Assembly (NCBI GenBank): GCA_037043015.1
Contig: CM073323.1
Coordinates: forward strand, 11,095,758-11,159,757
From: Bryum argenteum
Lineage: Eukaryota > Streptophyta > Bryopsida > Bryales > Bryaceae
Length of the DNA stretch: 64,000 nucleotides
Reading direction: 5' to 3'
Shown here: positions 36,841-52,267 of the stretch, piece by piece
How positions within the stretch are numbered: position 1 is the first letter of the stretch
Layout of the letters: every line of letters begins with the position of its first letter
Program-made: the position numbers and the translations under genes
Notes under the pieces: generated by a model
Seen by the model: the letters and a program-made list of their open reading frames with translations, nothing else
Databases searched by the model: none
Told to the model about the DNA's origin: nothing

Positions 36841-37596
36841 TAAAACCAAGTCAAGACATTTTATTAAGTTACCTGATGTCGCTATGCACAATTTGAGAAC
36901 TGAGAACGATGGCCGGAAGGAAGTGTAACAGCATAGTAAGTAGAACAAGGATCAAGGAACAAGGAAGTGGAAACCTCATTGAACCCTACGGATTGCGTTA
37001 CGAAGACTAATAAATAGAAACAATGAGGCGGTGAGAGAAGGGCTGGACTGCGCGTCTAAGGCAAACTGCTCGAGGACAAGCTCATACAATTGAAGACACA
37101 CAAGAATCGCATCAAAAGAAAACATCAATATCGAACTGCATGTCGAAAGAAGTTATCTTTTACTCATCCAGCTGCAAATGTTTTCTTGAAGCAGAGTGAC
37201 CCTACCTCCGTAGACAGTGACACAAATGCAGAAATGAAGTAAGGGCTACAAGATCAGTCACAAAGCTTTCTCCGCTAGCTATAGTACACCTCAAAAATGT
37301 TGTAGGAACACTACCTAAACAAGAACCAGACCACAAGTCCCATCATATGAATGAATCAACTCCCTACAGCACTGAGTACTCCGAATGATCTTGAGGCCCC
37401 AAAAAATAGTGGAATTTGAAATGGAGTGCAGCTGCAGGTCGAGTGTCAGCTGCCACATAGAAAAGTTTGATCGAGCTGTAAATATCAGCTCAAGCCTCCT
37501 GTAATGATCGAGGCTAGCAGTAGTCCAACAACAGAACAGATCAGAACAGTTAAAAATTGTCAGAGTAAGCTACTCATGTTCTTATGAAGAGTGTGT

Positions 37597-40867
<3,271 letters not shown>

Positions 40868-43404
40868 CGTTGACAACGTCCAAGAAAACCCTCACGCTAC
40901 CACTCAAAGAACACTGCATAAACAATAAATCGCTTCAATTTCACGTTTCAGATCCCGCCTCTTTGCTCACACCGGTCGAAAACTCCGGGACCGAGGGTTT
41001 GTACGTGCAAAAGTGCGTTCATAACCGACACAGCACCAAAAAGCTGCGCAATATGCTTGAAAGAGACGGGAGGATGACGAGATAGACTTGCCTGGCACGG
41101 GAAGAAGGAGAGCGCGCAAGCCGGTCTGTCGATTCGTCGAACCGATGCATGCGAGCCTTGGAAACCAACCCCGAGGGTGCGAGAGAAGCACCGGCACTGT
41201 GACGACCTTCGAACCCTAAACCTAACTTAACTTGCTTCAGCGGGCCTTTCTACGGAGGTAATGTTTTTATTTGAGCTGCCCGCGGGCAGATCCAGATGTT
41301 TTCCAGCCACATACCAGCGTTTATGATTTCTGTTCCAGTGACTAATTCCGTAACGTCAAGTGGATGGACTCAAGTGAAAACCGATTTGACAGGCTTTTTG
41401 CCGTTAACAAATCTTTATATATAACCAAGTATCACATGGGTATCACAATGGGTATCATATGGATATCACATGGGTATGATTAAGTAATAACTTGGATATG
41501 AACTGAAAATTAAAATGCCAGATGAAAATGTAAAGTAGAGGATCTAAAGCGGATGATAAAAAAAACTTCCCGGGCCCACTAAGTGCATGATTGTTAGGAT
41601 TTTTTCCTTATGATCAAAGGATTCATTAACTATAGCACAATTGCATGATTCATACAATTGTATGATTCACTTGATGTTATTTTTTGAGTAATTTGAAAGA
41701 TTTTGGTTACGAGTACTTGAATAGCTTTCAAGTGGTTGAATAATTTGGTGAATTTTAGTTACTATCTAAAGAGGTTTCAAGAGTTTGAGTAATTTGAAGA
41801 GTTTTGCTTACAAGTTTTCAAGAGTTTGGATAATTTGAAGAATTATAGTTATCAATATTTGAAGAGTTTTGGTCATCAATATTTGAAGAGTTTTGGTTAA
41901 CAATATTTGAAGAGTTTTGGTGATCAATATCTGAAGAATTAGAATAATTTGAAGAGTTTTGGTCTCGAGTATTTGATTGTTACTAAAAGCTTAATCAAAT
42001 CTAATTACTGTGGTAAGGAGACAAGTGGACAAGTAGATTAGGGAAAGGAAGAATATCATAATAAGGAACGTGGGAAGAGGTAACGAGAGATGAGGAATGA
42101 GAAACGGGAAACAAAGAACAAGAGACTGGAGACATGGAACGTGTGAACAAAACAGGAAGCCCCATCACCTAGAAAAGTGTGTTATATTTGGAATGAAAGT
42201 TCATTCCATGTTGTCTATCGCCATATCAAGCTTTGAAGTAAATCTAGACCTTTATAAATATAGGAAGATCCCTCATCCAATAAGCCTAAGATCTATATAC
42301 TTGAAGTACATTTGCACAGGACCTTGATTCTCGAAATAGTTTTGCTTGTGTTGTTGTTGATTTTAGGCTTTTGACCATCAAGATATAGTTAAATGATCAC
42401 TGAATAGTTCAATTCTTGAGATTTGGCCAGCAACTATTTAGATGGGAGACTGATTGTAATTCCCAATGGGAGACTGATTGTAATTCCCAAAGGCCTAAGC
42501 AATTTTCTAAATTTTTTTAGAAACAAATTAAGACATTGTGGCTGTAGATCTTACCCATACATCTAAAACTCATGTGAAACTTAAAACTCATGTGAAACTC
42601 ATGTGACTATCACAAGTGCTGCTATGATCTGCAGAGCTTTGCAATCGTGGAGTTTATATAAAACTTGATAAAACTGTCATTCACCCTCCCCTCCTGTGCG
42701 TAGGGGCTTGTTTATTCGGACAAACTATGTTCACAATGAGTCATGTACAACCAGTTAAGGTTGTAGTTGGTTGTTTTAGTTATGGAATTCCTCCTGTGGC
42801 AAGTTCAAATAAAATATTCATCATTTGAAGAAAATAGTACAAGATCACCCAAACTTTTTCACTTCTTCTTTCTTGTCATACTGGAATATGCAAATTCAGA
42901 AGTTACTTAATCTTACCAATTTTCATACAAAATGATGTGCTGCCATGGCATGATAGCAGCGAAAACCTGAAGGGTCGTTTGAGTATACAGAAGGAAACAT
43001 ATTGTTCCCTTGCAGGACCTAATTGACGCCGGCCTTTGTGTTACTCTATTACAATCCACGGTGCCGTAGTCACAAAATCTTTAAAAAGCAGGACTACGAC
43101 GATTGCGCTCGTCAGAAAGGCTGAAATACTTCTGGTTAGATTGTGCAACCACCTTCATCAGAATATGAAACCTTGCAGCGGAGAAAATGAACTCTGAAGC
43201 ATGAAATTCATAACCCACTTGAAACTGATCGGATACAAGACAAGTAGAATACAGAAAGCTGTGATAGTCTAGTCAAAAATCGGAGTACAGAAAGAAAGAG
43301 AGAAGGCACCCATCTGAAAACGGGTTCGTAACCTACAATGAGTCTGAAACTTTGAGCTGAAAAGCTCACAGCGAGGTGTACAATGTGACGAGCAGGCATA
43401 GAGA
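40868..43404. other. Helicase upstream region, then AT-rich repeat-bearing spacer
   Basis: 40868-41240 is GC-richer and probably the helicase leader and promoter. From 41300 the DNA is AT-rich. A degenerate ~28-bp array with the core TTTGAAGAGTTTTGGTxAxC covers about 41685-41960, and a clean 24-bp duplication (ATGGGAGACTGATTGTAATT core) lies at 42442-42489. The last few hundred bases are probably the 3' UTR of the LRR gene. No other gene is seen. Confidence 0.6.
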
Positions 43405-44265
43405 TCAATCGTACTCGGGCACAAGCTGGGAGATTTTGCCCTCCTCAGCAGCAAGGCGCTGCTCCGTGACGCGCAGCCAGATGCAGACGGCAGTGAAGCT
43501 GACAATCAAGCTAAGGAAACCGCTGCCGAGCCCGATGCCCACAATGGCCAGGATGGACAGGGTGTGGCTCTTGGGGTAGGGCAGGGGGAAGCCATACAGC
43601 CCCGAGTTTCCCTCGAACGACGACGCATTGAACCGGGGCCGGCCGTCGGAGGTGTTGGCCAGGAGAGTAGGAATAGGACCTTCCAGATTGTTGTGGGAGA
43701 CATCAAAAGTCTGCAGCTTCTGCAACTGAGCAAGCCCGCCAGGGAGCTCCCCCGAGAATCGATTGTGCTCCAGGTCGAGCTCGTGCAAGTAGCTACAGTT
43801 GGCGATCTCCGACGGGATGGGGCCTTCGATCTGATTGTGGCTCACATTCAACGTCATGAGATACGAGAGCTGGCCCAGTCCCGGCGGAAGCTCCCCTGAA
43901 AACGAGTTCTGCGATAAGTCTAAGATCTGCAGGTTCTTGCACAGGGAGAGGTTGGGCGAGATGGACCCTGTTAGGCCCTTGTTGCTGAACACCAGCGACA
44001 CCACTCTGCCCATGCTCCCACAGGACACGCCGCTGAACGTCGCCCTCTGCCCATCTAGCGTTGTGTTGCACGGAAACGCTGCGTCTGTCCAGTTTGCGAA
44101 CAACGCGGGATCTCTGCTCCCTTTTACACTTGTTTGAAAGCCATGTAGACACGTCAGGTCGTCCGAGTATGCTTGAGCTCCAACTTCACTAGGAAACAGA
44201 CCCAGTACACAAAAGCCCAGGCCTAGGAGACTGTACAGCAACCCTAAACCTCTGTGGACCTTCAT
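43405..44265 (-). CDS. LRR membrane protein without kinase domain, BIR-like ectodomain
   Basis: Single exon, 286 aa, ATG at 44265. A hydrophobic signal peptide covers about residues 1-30 (LLYSLLGLGFCVLG). An LRRNT_2-type cap follows (DDLTCLHGFQTSVKGS, then NWTDAAFPCN and FSGVSC). Four to five plant-type LRRs come next (LQILDLSQNSFSGELPPGL, LMTLNVSHNQIEGPIPSEI, LHELDLEHNRFSGELP, LQTFDVSHNNLEGPIP). Then an FEGNSGLYGFPLP cap, a membrane helix at about 235-264 (ILAIVGIGLGSGFLSLIVSF) and only a 22-residue cytosolic tail. The ectodomain style matches BIR/At5g48380-type receptor kinases of plants, which partner SERK co-receptors, but there is no kinase and none is found past the stop. It may be a naturally kinase-less receptor-like protein or a truncated copy. 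Confidence 0.85.
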   Translation of the reverse strand: MKVHRGLGLLYSLLGLGFCVLGLFPSEVGAQAYSDDLTCLHGFQTSVKGSRDPALFANWTDAAFPCNTTLDGQRATFSGVSCGSMGRVVSLVFSNKGLTGSISPNLSLCKNLQILDLSQNSFSGELPPGLGQLSYLMTLNVSHNQIEGPIPSEIANCSYLHELDLEHNRFSGELPGGLAQLQKLQTFDVSHNNLEGPIPTLLANTSDGRPRFNASSFEGNSGLYGFPLPYPKSHTLSILAIVGIGLGSGFLSLIVSFTAVCIWLRVTEQRLAAEEGKISQLVPEYD

Positions 44266-46155
44266 CGCAGCAGATCCTCAATTCAACGCCAATCTTTCAC
44301 AATGTCACCATTGGCCGAACACTAAAGCGCGGCTGCCTGCAACATCCTGTCAAACACATGTGTTACTCCACGTGGTGCTGACATATACTATCCTCAAAAT
44401 CCAATGCACCTTGCTTCCATCTCTAGATTCTCTACAGAGTAACTACAATGCTCTACGTGTTGAAGGCTTCAAGCACGTCATACGAGTCAAAATTAGCTTC
44501 TCATTCTACACTATCTTGGCCATACAGGCTTCCAAAATCAGAATAGAAATAAGCATAGCAATGCCACTTCCAGTGGTTTCCCAAGTAGAAAGTCACCAGC
44601 ACATTCAACAAGTGTTTGAGAACGGCAACGACACTCGTTATTACTTTAACTACTTCAATTACTAAACTTCCCAGGATCAACGTAGCACTTAACAATAGCA
44701 CTTCCAACTACAAAAAAGTCACTTCGATAGTTACCTGACTTTCACTTGTTTACTTTCGCACTTGGACATTACAATCCTGAGAAAATCGAAAGAAAAGATC
44801 ATCAAGAACTTATTACAGCAACTGCTCCCTACAATACCAAATTCACAAGCAGACCCTAAGCCCTAAACACAAGCCCAAGCTCGAACCTAAAAAAAACTGC
44901 TTCGATAAACAAAACCCAACGCCCATTTAGTTCAAAGAGTGAGTTAACAAACATGGGGTTACCATGTATATAATATCGTAACCTCACCGTTACTCTGGGG
45001 AGCTTCGAAATGCGGGACTAAACCCCAGAGACTGCACCAGCTAGGAATTGTTCGAGCCGGGCTTGGCGCTCGAGGCTCCGAGAGAGCAATCGAGAGTGAC
45101 GACTGAGCGACGCATTGATTTTGAACAAGCATTCCACCGCCGGTAAGTTACGCGCTTCGGAGGATTCAGTACTACTACGTTATGGTAGTGGCGAGAGTGG
45201 AGGCCGGAGCCGGAGCTCGAGGGAGACGAGACGAGACAGGAAAGGGATGCGAGCTTGACTGACGCTGCCAGCTGCGCACGTTCTGATTGGGTCGGACCCG
45301 TTGTCGTTGATTTCCTCCAATCGCGCGACAGGAGTGCTCTGACAGCCTGGCACCGTACTCTGGTCAATGTTGACCCGAATGCCTGGCCTTGAATATTCTT
45401 TACCGGCTTGAGTTTCGTCGAAAATAGTTCTGATTTTTTCACTATTTGGATTTTCAAATAAATAAATAAGAACACCAAACCCTCGTAGGCCCAGCGAAAA
45501 TTTTGTTGGGGATTAATTGCCAAAAACGATGGCTTTTCGAGTAGGGCGATCGGCTCGTTAAAAAATCCACAATCATAGGGGGGCAGGGTCGCCAGTCACG
45601 TTGCCATTGGCGCCGCCCACGACGCGCACCACCTCGCCACTTTACCCGCCTGTCACCTTCCCCAGATGGCCATCTGCTCTTGAGTTATGAATGTTGCTCT
45701 CCGAATGCGCATTCATTCTTCCCTCTCTCGCCAAATGCGCATTCATTCGTACTCTGAGATTGAGTTTCTTGCTCGCCAAGTGCGCATTCATCCTGCTCCG
45801 TGTTCGCCATGCGCATTCAATCGTGAGTGTTTGAAATCGCCACTTGCAGAATGCAGAGGCCTTTAGGGCCGGCGAGCCAGCAAGGATGTAGCCGGCATGA
45901 CGCCCACGAGCTAGGTGCCTTGGTGCTTCAAAGCTCATCGATCTGCAAACGGCAAACCATGGGAGTTTCTTCTCCTTTCAACTCGCATTGTTTTTTCTTG
46001 ATCTGTAGTTGTGCATGTGTGCTTCGATCTGTAGTTGTGCATGTGTACAAGGTATTGCGTTTTTAATGGCTCCCAAACTAACTTCGATGTCAAAATTCCT
46101 TTATGTTGGTCAAGTGAACGTGAGTGGGATCATTGAATTGTCCGATGGCTTTTAG
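44266..46155. other. Upstream region of the LRR gene and spacer
   Basis: Probable leader and promoter of the minus-strand LRR gene, GC-richer at 45.0-45.4 kb. The 160-residue minus-strand frame at 45041-45523 has a basic, Ser-rich composition and no family signature, so I treat it as leader sequence. A cluster of palindromic GCGCAT motifs lies at 45.7-45.8 kb. Confidence 0.5.
45703..45820. repeat. Four spaced copies of an ATGCGCATT palindromic core
   Basis: GAATGCGCATTC, a perfect 12-base palindrome, is at 45703-45714. Related copies (AATGCGCATTC, GTGCGCATTC, ATGCGCATTC) begin near 45734, 45778 and 45809, separated by about 30-45 bp. Confidence 0.8.
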
Positions 46156-46599
46156 CGGGGCTGCGGGTTGGAGCAAAATGCGGGTACTGAGGGAGAGAGT
46201 GAGTCATTCGCAGACAACGTCTCTGTGGAGACAGGAGGTGCAAAACCTTCGCATAGCTCAGACTCCGACCTCCAAATGCTCGATCCACTGGTGGCGAGTC
46301 CTTTGATAGAGGCTGCACGCACCAGGATGCACAATTATGAAGGAAACCGCCAATTTCAGGATATGTGGGCTGCTCGCCTGCCTTGGGCGGAATCAGTGAT
46401 GGGGAAGGATGAGCAAGTGTGTCAGGTGAGATGCATCGTGTGCTCAAAGGTTGAGGGACGTAGCAAACTGTTGATGCCGAAATTGGATACGCTTTGGAAG
46501 CACGTGTGTGAGCCATCTAAATGACTCATTAACATAGATTTGCTTAACTTTGCAAATTTTGAGTAAAGGTTTTATAAAAAACTTCTAAAAACTCTAATT

Positions 46600-47130
46600 C
46601 ATTTTACTTATGTCATTTGATTATTTAAGCGACTCTAAATTCTAATCCTAGTTTCCATTTTAATATAATTCCCCATACTAATTCTCTAATTTTAGTATTT
46701 GGTTATATAGCCATTTCAATTCAATTCCATACTAATTTTCTAATCTTATTATTTGGGTAAAAGCCATTTTAATTTAATTTCCCATACTAAATTTTTTTTT
46801 ATCGTAGTATTCGGTTAGGTAACCATTTCATTTTTATAGCCTCTACTAATTTTCTAACCATATAATTAGTCTAATAGCCCATTTCCGTTTATTCGCCCAT
46901 ACTAATTTCTACTCGCAGTAATTAGTTGATAGCCATTTTCCATGTTCCGCCCATACTAATTTCTCAACGCAGTAACTAGTTAATAGCCATTTTCTCATAA
47001 CCTCAACCCATACTAATTTCTGGCTACACTAATTAACTGCCGCCCACACTAATCCCTGGCCACACTATTCAACCTCCGCCCACACTATACGGGCCGGCTA
47101 CACTATTTAACATCCGCCCACACTATACGG
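46600..47130. repeat. Degenerate CCATACTAATTT-type array inside the solo LTR
   Basis: The phrase CCATACTAATTTTCTAA, followed by a TAGTAATTxGTxATAGCCAT-like stretch, recurs about every 60-70 bp. Copies at the right end are shorter and GC-rich (CGCCCACACTATACGGGCCG). The array therefore shifts from AT-rich to GC-rich from left to right. Confidence 0.75.
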
Positions 47131-48004
47131 GCCGGCGACCGCACTAATTTCCATGATTCTTCTTCTCAGAATACTCGCCGCCGCCTCACCGATTGAGGTG
47201 ACCGGGTCTCTAAATTTGAAGATATAAGGAAGAAAATCTTTCCTTCTTAGCATGTTAGTTTCAATTGTAGTTTCAATTTAGTTTCCATTTAGTTCTCTGT
47301 TCATGTGATCGGTAGAAGTTCAAGGAGCTTTGCGGCAGCCTTGTCGACGGTGTCTTCTTGTCACCGGATCACGATCACATTCTGCAGCTCTCCTCCGGCG
47401 CGTACTTTCGCAAACAGATGAACGCGAATGATGGCGGTTCATTCTGATGTGTGACAAATTAGTGCTGCAAGCCTGGAGTCGCTCTCTCGTTGTGGTTCTT
47501 ATATCTGGAGTCCTGCTATCCCGCCTACCGATCTTTTGCCGACTACTCATCGCTCTCAGTTTCTTCCCGGAGGTGCAATTGCGGCGGACAATCTGTGGTG
47601 GAGTCGTGGATCGACGTTGTTCGGTGACGGTGCTGGCGTGTATGTGGTCGGTCGGATTCGAAGCCGGAAGAGAGGTCGTTGTTGAGGTGCATGGGGTTTG
47701 TGAGACAATCTTGCCGAAGAGTGATGGTGCGACGACGGACAAGGTGTAGGAAGTCGTGACATCTCGAGCTCGCCGGTGTTGTTCTTGTTGGACCAGATCC
47801 GGAAGCGCTCGTAGAAGGCTGGTGCTTGAAGGCGAAATTTAATTTTTACTTGTTCATTGTGTAGATGTAGGAAAATTAGTAAGGTGAGACACAAAAATGA
47901 TCAAAATCGGAGTTAAAATGAGGAAGTTATGAAGGTTTTTAGTTAGGAAGTTTTTTTCTTCTAAACTCTGCTCCCAGTCTGTTTTTCTCAAAACAGTCAT
48001 CCAA

Positions 48005-48195
48005 TTGTTTTCATCCAGCAGCGCTGTTTTCATCCACAAGCGTTGTTTTCATCCAGAAGCGTTGTTTTCATCCAGCAGCGCTGTTTTCATCCACAAGCGT
48101 TGTTTTCATCCAGAAGCGTTATTTTTCATCCAGCAGCACTGTTTTCATCCAGCAGCGCTGTTTTCATCCAGCAGCGCTGTTTTCATCCTCCAACA
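48005..48195. repeat. 21-bp tandem array, about nine copies
   Basis: The unit GTTTTCATCCAGCAGCGCT and its variants (CCAGAAGCGTT, CCACAAGCGTT) repeat every 21 bp near the right end of the solo LTR. Variant units are themselves ordered in a repeating three-unit pattern. Open frames through it are repeat artefacts. Confidence 0.9.
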
Positions 48196-49468
48196 TTATT
48201 TTCGTCGATCTTTTCAACTCGTTGTGTTGTTATTAATTCCTCGAAAGACGATGGGAGGATTTTTTAGCTCACAACGTGGGGAGAAGGCGGGCGCTGGTGG
48301 ACACCGCAAAGTTGAAGAAGAGTCAACATTTCTTTCTCACCACCTGCTGGCATGTAAAAAATGAACGAATCTATTTTGCGCAGAGCGGTAGCGAGACAGT
48401 TGTCCAGAAAGTCCAGAAAGGTGCAACGCGTGAGAAGAACAAGAAGCTCGTACAATTCCGCGTGGTGTTCAGTCTCTTGAGCCACGGCCGCCCAATGTCT
48501 GATTACGAGGACCAGCATGCTCTGTTGGCGCATCTGCGAGTCCTAGACATGCCAAAACGACATTGGAGTGTGGGCTGTGGTTGGGACATGGCTGTGAGCA
48601 TGGCAGCGGTGCTTGCTTTGAAGACGAAGAAGGCCATTGGAGATGTCGAGTTCTTCTCTATAAGCGCAGATGAGGTAACAACGATTGATCACGAATCTTG
48701 GTTGTCATTGCATATTCACCTTCCAAACGGGTTCAAAATATTGAGCATTCTTTTAGGATTGCAACGCCTTGTTGATGAAAACGGATCTGATGCTGTGACG
48801 GATGCCATTGTTGGCCATCTAATGCATGATGGAGGGCTGGATGCTCCAAGCATTACCTCGAAGTTAGTGAGCTTTGGTGCATACGGAATTAGCGCCAGGG
48901 AAGTAGTAGCGGTGTTATGAAGCAGCTACATGACAATCACTTCCCATTCATGTTGGAGATCCATTGCATTGCTCATAAAACGAATCTTGCAGTACAACTT
49001 ATCTCCAATGTGCCCATAGTGGAAAAGTTCGAGGCATTGTGTCAGGCCATGTATAGCTACTTCAGCTACAGTCCGAAAAAACATCTAAAATTTCAGAAAA
49101 TTGTTGACCTCATGGAAAGAGAGGGTCTAAAGATGTTGAGAAATGTCAAGACCCGGTGGATCTCATTGCTTGATCCACTTTGAAGAGTGTTCGGTGAATA
49201 CAAGACCTTGGTGGCAAAGATGTGCAAATACGCAGCAGTCAAGGAGCCAGGGATGACTAGGAGACAGGCAACAACTCGAGATCCCCCAAGGCTCAATAAT
49301 GAGCTGCTTTGTGATGTCTCTACCCTTTTGGCCTTGCCTTGCATCTTGCCCATGTTAGAGTGCATACATTCGATTATGACATTTAGCCAATCCACTCACG
49401 TGTTTATAAGCGATTATGTAGCAGTGGTGAAGATAGCACAAGTGTTGCGGACAGCAACTCCAAGGCAA

Positions 49469-52081
49469 CACTAGAGAAAAACAATTATTTGTCCCGCCTT
49501 ATTTCGCGTAAAAAGTGACGTTTACCCAGACTAGTCGAAATTAGTGTGGGTAACTTGACCACAATGACTTTTTGCATATTAATCGGTTTAACACACTTCC
49601 GTCACTATTCACTATGGTTTAACAGCGAGTATCATAGTAACACTCATGGATTTTGGAAGAACGGAACCGCGTTAAAACGAACAGAACCACGTCAACGTTG
49701 ACATGTACGCCCCCAGGGAGGTAACTTTAGCACTTCATTTTTTACCCTTTAGTAATATTTAAATGATTAAATATATTCATGATCCACGTCGGCACGTTTT
49801 TTTTTAACATTGATGACGTTTAAAGTGACATGGGCGACGTTGAGTGTGTTACTTTTGACATATTCATAAATCCTACGTGGAATGCCCTGGTGATGTGGAA
49901 GGCTTATGTAGAGGTTAGGAGTGACTAGGACAAGTTGGTGTTTGTCCCACATGGATGTCAATAGTGACGTTGGCGTTTATTTTGACGCACAATTGTGTCA
50001 CCGTGTGTTTAAGGAAACGTTATGACATAGCTGACGTGTCAAGTGCATTTATGGTAGGGTGACGTGGCGGTTCGGGTTTGACTTGGTCAATGATCCTAGA
50101 GAGTGTCAATGGTGACGTAAATGTTAAAAGTAACATATATAATTTTAAACTGTGCTGTAGGGTTAGGGTTTGACCTGCAGCGGCTAGGGTTTGACATGCG
50201 TCAAAATTGACGCACATGTCTAAAAAGACATAGGTTGTGTTTAACACTGATCCTAAAGATGTCATCATGCATGCGTTTCTATTGACGCACGGTTAACGCC
50301 AAATGATCATTCTCGACGTCGTGTTATTCTATAACGTGAACGTGTCACTAGTGACATGATCACATCAACACAAGCATGTGAAGAAAGACGTCTACTATGA
50401 CGTCTAGAATAACGTACTTTAGTCCATCCAGAGGGATGACTTTCATCGGGGTGGATGAACAGAGGCGGCTAGGGTTAGCCGCCATAGTTAGGTCATGGTT
50501 CTTTTAGGGAAGATATAAGCTAGAATCTCACTCTTGCTTTCATTTCTACACATTCTGTGTTAGAGTTCTACAGTTTTAGATATTAACATGTTAGATTGTT
50601 AAAGTATGAGTTGTAGAGGTGTTGGAGTTTTACAAGTTTTTCTTCTTTCTTTGCAATTTCTCTTCTTCACATTTTGTGTTAGAGTTCTACAGTTCCAAAG
50701 AGTAACATGTTAGATTGTTAAAGTATGAGTTGTAGAGGTGTTGGAGTTTTACAAGTTTGTCTTCTTTTTTTGCAATTCTTAGGTTGTTCAAGAGTTGCAT
50801 CGTGATGATCTCCATCACAGTTTGATTGCATGATGTGCCTTATTAAACTCAGCGTGTCCGTGGTAATGTGTGTTGTGCAGATCAAGAAAAATCGAGCATG
50901 AGGAAACCCAAAAAGTCACTCGACGGCGGCTAGGGTTTCTGCATCAAAAGTGACGCGCATATCAAAAGTGACATAGGTTGTGCTAAACACTGTTTTTAGA
51001 GACGTCATCATATAGAATACTAGAATGCGTCACTATTGACGCAGCTTTAACGCTAGCGCGTTACTTCTGACGTAGTGTAACGCAAGGAGTATCCTAGCAC
51101 ATAGCACATATATGTAGTCTTTATGCTTTATGCTACTCAATACTTGCAACTTTGTACCAGTGGCTAATTCTCCATCTAATAGAGCGAAAACACTGACCAG
51201 GTTTATGTTGCACTCCATTTTGTGTATGTTTCTGTCAGAGTGTGTTTTGTTTGACGTTGCATTTACGTTATCGAATGTGTCATATAACGTCATTATTAAC
51301 GTTTTCATTTCCGTCATATTGTGTCATGTTGTGTTTCTTTTTACACACGTCTGCCATCGAATTGCGTCGAATGGATGACGTGGCAAACGTCATCTTGTCT
51401 CTTTACTTGAAACACGCTAAAACACGTGTTTGTTGTTACATTCATGTTTAAGTGCGTCAACTTTGACACGAGGCCCTGTTTCTTTTCACACATAACTTGA
51501 TAACGTGAATGTCACCCTACGTCTAATGATACATCCAAAACGCGTTAAAACAAACGACATTTGTGTTTAACAATATCAAACAACGTCTAAGGATGTTTTG
51601 GAAATCGCGTTAAAACAGAGGACACAAGTGTTCCTCAACGTCAATGTGGACACTATCTCCTGTTTCTTTTGACACAAACTCCGAACTTCTTTCACATTCC
51701 AGGATGTGACCACGTCTCACGATCTCAGCCACCGAAATTTAAATGCCACGTCAGATTTCCGATGCCACATCAGGTCAGATTTCATCCATCACAAGGATGA
51801 AAACTTGTCCCACGTGGCATGTACAAACGCGGGAAAAACTGACGTGGAAAGTAATTTACTTACCAAGTTACTGACCCTCGGTAACTTACCGAACTGGAAA
51901 AATGTCATTTTAACACTGCGTCATAAATAATTTGTCCCCGTTAACATTTTTTAACACTACACGTTAAACTCAAAAGAAGTCCGTGACATTTTTGATTTAT
52001 TTGCGTGACTTTTTCTGTCCGCGTTAAACCACGTTAAACTGCGTTAAAAACAGTGTCCGAGGACCCTGTTTTTCTCTAGTG
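49469..52081. mobile_element. CACTA (En/Spm-type) non-autonomous transposon, 2613 bp
   Basis: Both ends carry the identical 15-bp terminal inverted repeat CACTAGAGAAAAACA. The 3-bp target duplication CAA lies at 49466-49468 and 52082-52084. The subterminal regions are dense in (G/A)CGTTAAA and TGACGT-type motifs, such as CGCGTTAAAAC near 51540 and 51606 and three in a row at 52020-52050, as expected for transposase-binding repeats of this superfamily. No transposase frame is present. Confidence 0.92.
50551..50790. repeat. 119-bp tandem duplication inside the CACTA element
   Basis: TAGAGTTCTACAGTT recurs at 50561 and 50680; the two units share long identical stretches such as GTTAAAGTATGAGTTGTAGA and GGTGTTGGAGTTTTACAAG. 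Confidence 0.9.
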
Positions 52082-52267
52082 CAAGATCAAAGACAAGATT
52101 GAGGGGAAACTCCAAAAGGAGACCAAGATAGACTAGAAGTGAGGGGATTCCTCACGCAAGACTCAGAATGACACTCAAAGTAAGAGAACAAAGAGTAGTA
52201 TTGATAACTGGAAGAGTAGGTACAACTGGTGTTGAAGAGAGTGAAGAACAACGACCTTCAACTCTCT

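Larger units (their letters stand above)
30851..37596. other. AT-rich gene-free interval
   Basis: No coding region is supported. It contains an A/G-rich run at 32130-32185, a minisatellite at 33.4-33.9 kb, an ATT microsatellite at 35.2 kb, a strong hairpin at 35.56 kb and two short tandem arrays at 36.3 and 36.8 kb. The last few hundred bases before 37597 are likely the helicase 3' UTR. Confidence 0.6.
46507..48273. mobile_element. Solo LTR (1767 bp) inserted in the hAT-like gene
   Basis: The element starts TGTGAGC (46507) and ends GCTCACA (48273), a perfect 7-bp terminal inverted repeat with TG...CA ends. A 5-bp target duplication ACGTG lies on both sides (46502-46506 and 48274-48278). Removing element plus one duplication restores the gene reading KHV then GRRRALVD. 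No gag or pol frames are inside, so it is read as a solo LTR; an unusually long one. It contains two internal tandem arrays, at about 46.6-47.1 kb and 48.0-48.2 kb. Confidence 0.85.

Noticed and set aside
45041..45523. Minus-strand 160-aa ORF upstream of the LRR gene
   Set aside because: No recognisable family and Ser/Arg-rich composition; more likely leader or promoter of the LRR gene.
48005..48364. ORF with repeated FHPxALFSSSS peptide
   Set aside because: Created by a 21-bp tandem array inside the solo LTR; it ends at the LTR boundary region and has no start context.
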